From Motacilla alba alba (taxonomy: Eukaryota > Chordata > Aves > Passeriformes > Motacillidae): a DNA stretch of 64,000 bases. The stretch lies in contig NC_052018.1 of assembly GCF_015832195.1 (NCBI RefSeq), positions 56,791,666 through 56,855,665 of the forward strand, written 5' to 3'. The notes beneath the pieces are model-generated. The model saw nothing but the letters and a program-made list of their open reading frames with translations. It was not told where the DNA came from and did not search any database. Made by a program: the position numbers and the translations under genes. This document shows positions 61,911-64,000 of the stretch, one piece after another; the stretch's first letter is position 1, and every line of letters starts with the position of its first letter.

Positions 61911-64000
61911 AAATTGCTATAAATTAGTAGTCATTGCCAAGAAGCCCAGCTGACAGTCTGTTACCCTCTTTCTATATGTTTTATAGTTTGTTTGCTATGT
62001 CCGACAATAGACTTACCCACCTCTGAAATACGTGTTGAAAATTCCAACCTTAACTGGACACCTGCATTTTAATTTTTTTTTAGTTCTGCAATGACATTTT
62101 CTTTTAAGGTCATAATTTTCAAGATGTTCTGCTTCTAACGTATGAAGAAATGAGAATTCTTTTTCTCATTTCTTTTTATTTTCTCAAAACTTTTTATTTT
62201 CTATGAGTCATCTGAACCTATTACCAATTTGATGCTACAAACCAAAGAAGAATCTCACAGTACATATCTTATATGCCTATGCAGTTTTATTTGATATATC
62301 TGATAGCATTAAATACATAGGATGGGGGGAAAAAAAAGGAAGGAAACACATTTGGTTTGTGTTTTCATATTTTTTATCATCATGGAAATACATGTGTCAC
62401 AAATATATAAATGTTGCATCAAAGATATAAAACAGTGAATTAAAAAACAGCCTCACCCTGAAGTTAGTCCCTAGTAAAGAAAAGAAAAGAAAATAGCTAT
62501 CAATAGGTACCACAAATAGTGACAATGCATCTACATATTATGAAGTTGTGTACCCATAGTACCCATTTATTTCTTTGTGTAACATTATCTGACTAAATGT
62601 ACATGTGTTAGATGTACATTTTTCTCCTCTAAAAGAAGATGATGTACACGTGGTTATAGGGAGTGTAGGCTTAAACCTTTTGAAACGCTTTCCAGGGAAA
62701 GCTTGACTCATGCTTGCCAAAGTGAAACAATTGCTGACTCCTGCTCACATCCTGCTTCTCTGGCACATAAAGCAGGGAGCTCCCCACAGGCACCTGGAGA
62801 CCCCCAGCTCTGCATGGGGTCCTTCTGGCATCCCCGGGGTGTGCTGAGGCTATCCAAGTAACACAGCTACTTCCTGGGGTGGGATTTGTCCTGTCTATTT
62901 TCCACACTCCCAGAAAAGCCAAGCTGCACGTCATTTTAAAATTGCCTTCATTTTTATTGTAAACTTGCTCATGCAGAAGGGATGAGTTGCATTCTCAGAG
63001 TTTTGGTTTGGTTTGCTTTTTCCTCCCAGTGCCTTAAAGGGAGATGAGAACTATTAAGCATAGTTAGGTGGCAGGGTGATTTCTTTCTTACATCTGGAGT
63101 CTGATTCTGGGAGATGAAATCATCTCAGGGCGTTGCCTTCCTGAGCAGGAGCACCTCTGATAAAGCACACACCACCCACCTGTCTGGTCAGAGGGATCCA
63201 CTGATCACAAATATCCTCCTGCATATTTTCCATATATACCAACTTTGGTCATTAAGCCAGCCAAGAGATTTGTACAATTCTTCCCCGACAAAAGAAATTC
63301 CGTGTTGCAGCTTGGGCTTTGATTTGTTAAGCTCTTCAGATGGGAACTTTTGAAGGCATGGCTAATACCTGGCTTGTAGACAGAGAAACCATTAGCCCTG
63401 TTCTCCTTGCCAAACTGGCTAGAAATGCCTGGATATGCCGGAGTGGCCACGAAAGTCCCACCTCATAACGCTTCAAACAGTTGGGATCCTTGCCTTCTGC
63501 AAGACTGTCAGGGACAATAAAAATTGCAATTTTTTGTGGTAACCCTTTGCACAGACTGGATAAAGTAACCCAGCACATGTGGTGGCAGTGGCACATTTGA
63601 CCCAAAATAGCACTTCCATCTGTTTGTTGGTCCAAGAAAACTCTTTGCCAACAAGAAAAACACAGTTGGGTTTCTGAGGTCACAGTGTTTGTGTGCCTGT
63701 GGTGATGGTACAGTGACCCTTTGTCTCTTGTGTACCTCGCATCTCTCACTGTGCCTCTGGAGGATACATGTGCAGGACAATTAAAGCTGACGGAGTTCAG
63801 GCCCTCACTGAAGAGGTGCTGGGTCACAACAGCCATTTTGGTGTCAACACATGCATGTTAGGAGAACACTGCTGTGCCTCCTGAGAACCTTGTAGGACTT
63901 TCCTGTAAGTATTAAGCAGCTGGAGGCACATATGAATTTAGAATAACTTTTTTTAAACAAGCAGCCTGTCCTGTGGTCTGCATGCCCACGTGCATCCACC
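61911..64000. other. Downstream flank of PLG, no recognised gene
   Basis: The first kilobase is AT-rich. From about 62.7 kb it is GC-richer and holds an uninterrupted 166-codon minus-strand frame (63836 to 63336) with no domain I recognise, no clear start context and no flanking splice evidence. I do not call it a gene. Confidence 0.6.

Overview
This is a stretch of vertebrate nuclear DNA, almost certainly from a bird and probably a passerine. It is AT-rich, split into small exons with GT-AG introns, and carries several truncated CR1 LINE 3' ends, which are the typical avian dispersed repeat. There are no bacterial-type operons, CRISPR arrays, rRNAs or tRNAs that I could see.

Left part (1 to about 25.5 kb): the 5' two thirds of AHI1 (jouberin) on the minus strand. 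Fourteen coding exons could be joined in one continuous frame (815 codons), from the start codon at 21194 to the fifth WD40 repeat at 381. The rest (last WD repeats, SH3 domain, 3' UTR) lies beyond the left edge. The gene starts in a strong CpG island at about 24.64-25.48 kb, which holds a good splice donor for a non-coding first exon.

Middle part (25.5 to about 38.9 kb): a gene-poor spacer with A- and T-rich simple sequence, a CR1 fragment and a decayed LTR-retroelement remnant (a reverse transcriptase/RNase H piece on the minus strand, with a possible zinc-knuckle piece on the plus strand nearby). I found no convincing gene in it.

Right part (39.0 to 61.9 kb): a complete plasminogen gene (PLG) on the plus strand. 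Nineteen coding exons join without a frame break into 802 residues: signal peptide, PAN/apple domain, five kringles and a trypsin-like protease with intact His-Asp-Ser triad. Just upstream is a short liver-type promoter with an HNF1-like and a FOXA-like site. The tail from 61.9 to 64 kb holds no gene I recognise.

The two genes are functionally unrelated: one is a ciliary transition-zone protein, the other a secreted liver zymogen of fibrinolysis. The most notable points are that they are neighbours at all (in human they are about 25 Mb apart on chromosome 6), an unusual plasminogen activation site (Ala-Gln-Arg|Ile), an acidic lysine-binding signature in kringle 3 where human has a basic residue, and a shifted N-glycosylation pattern. 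I did not find a clearly novel biological system. All human comparisons are from memory and need alignment to confirm.
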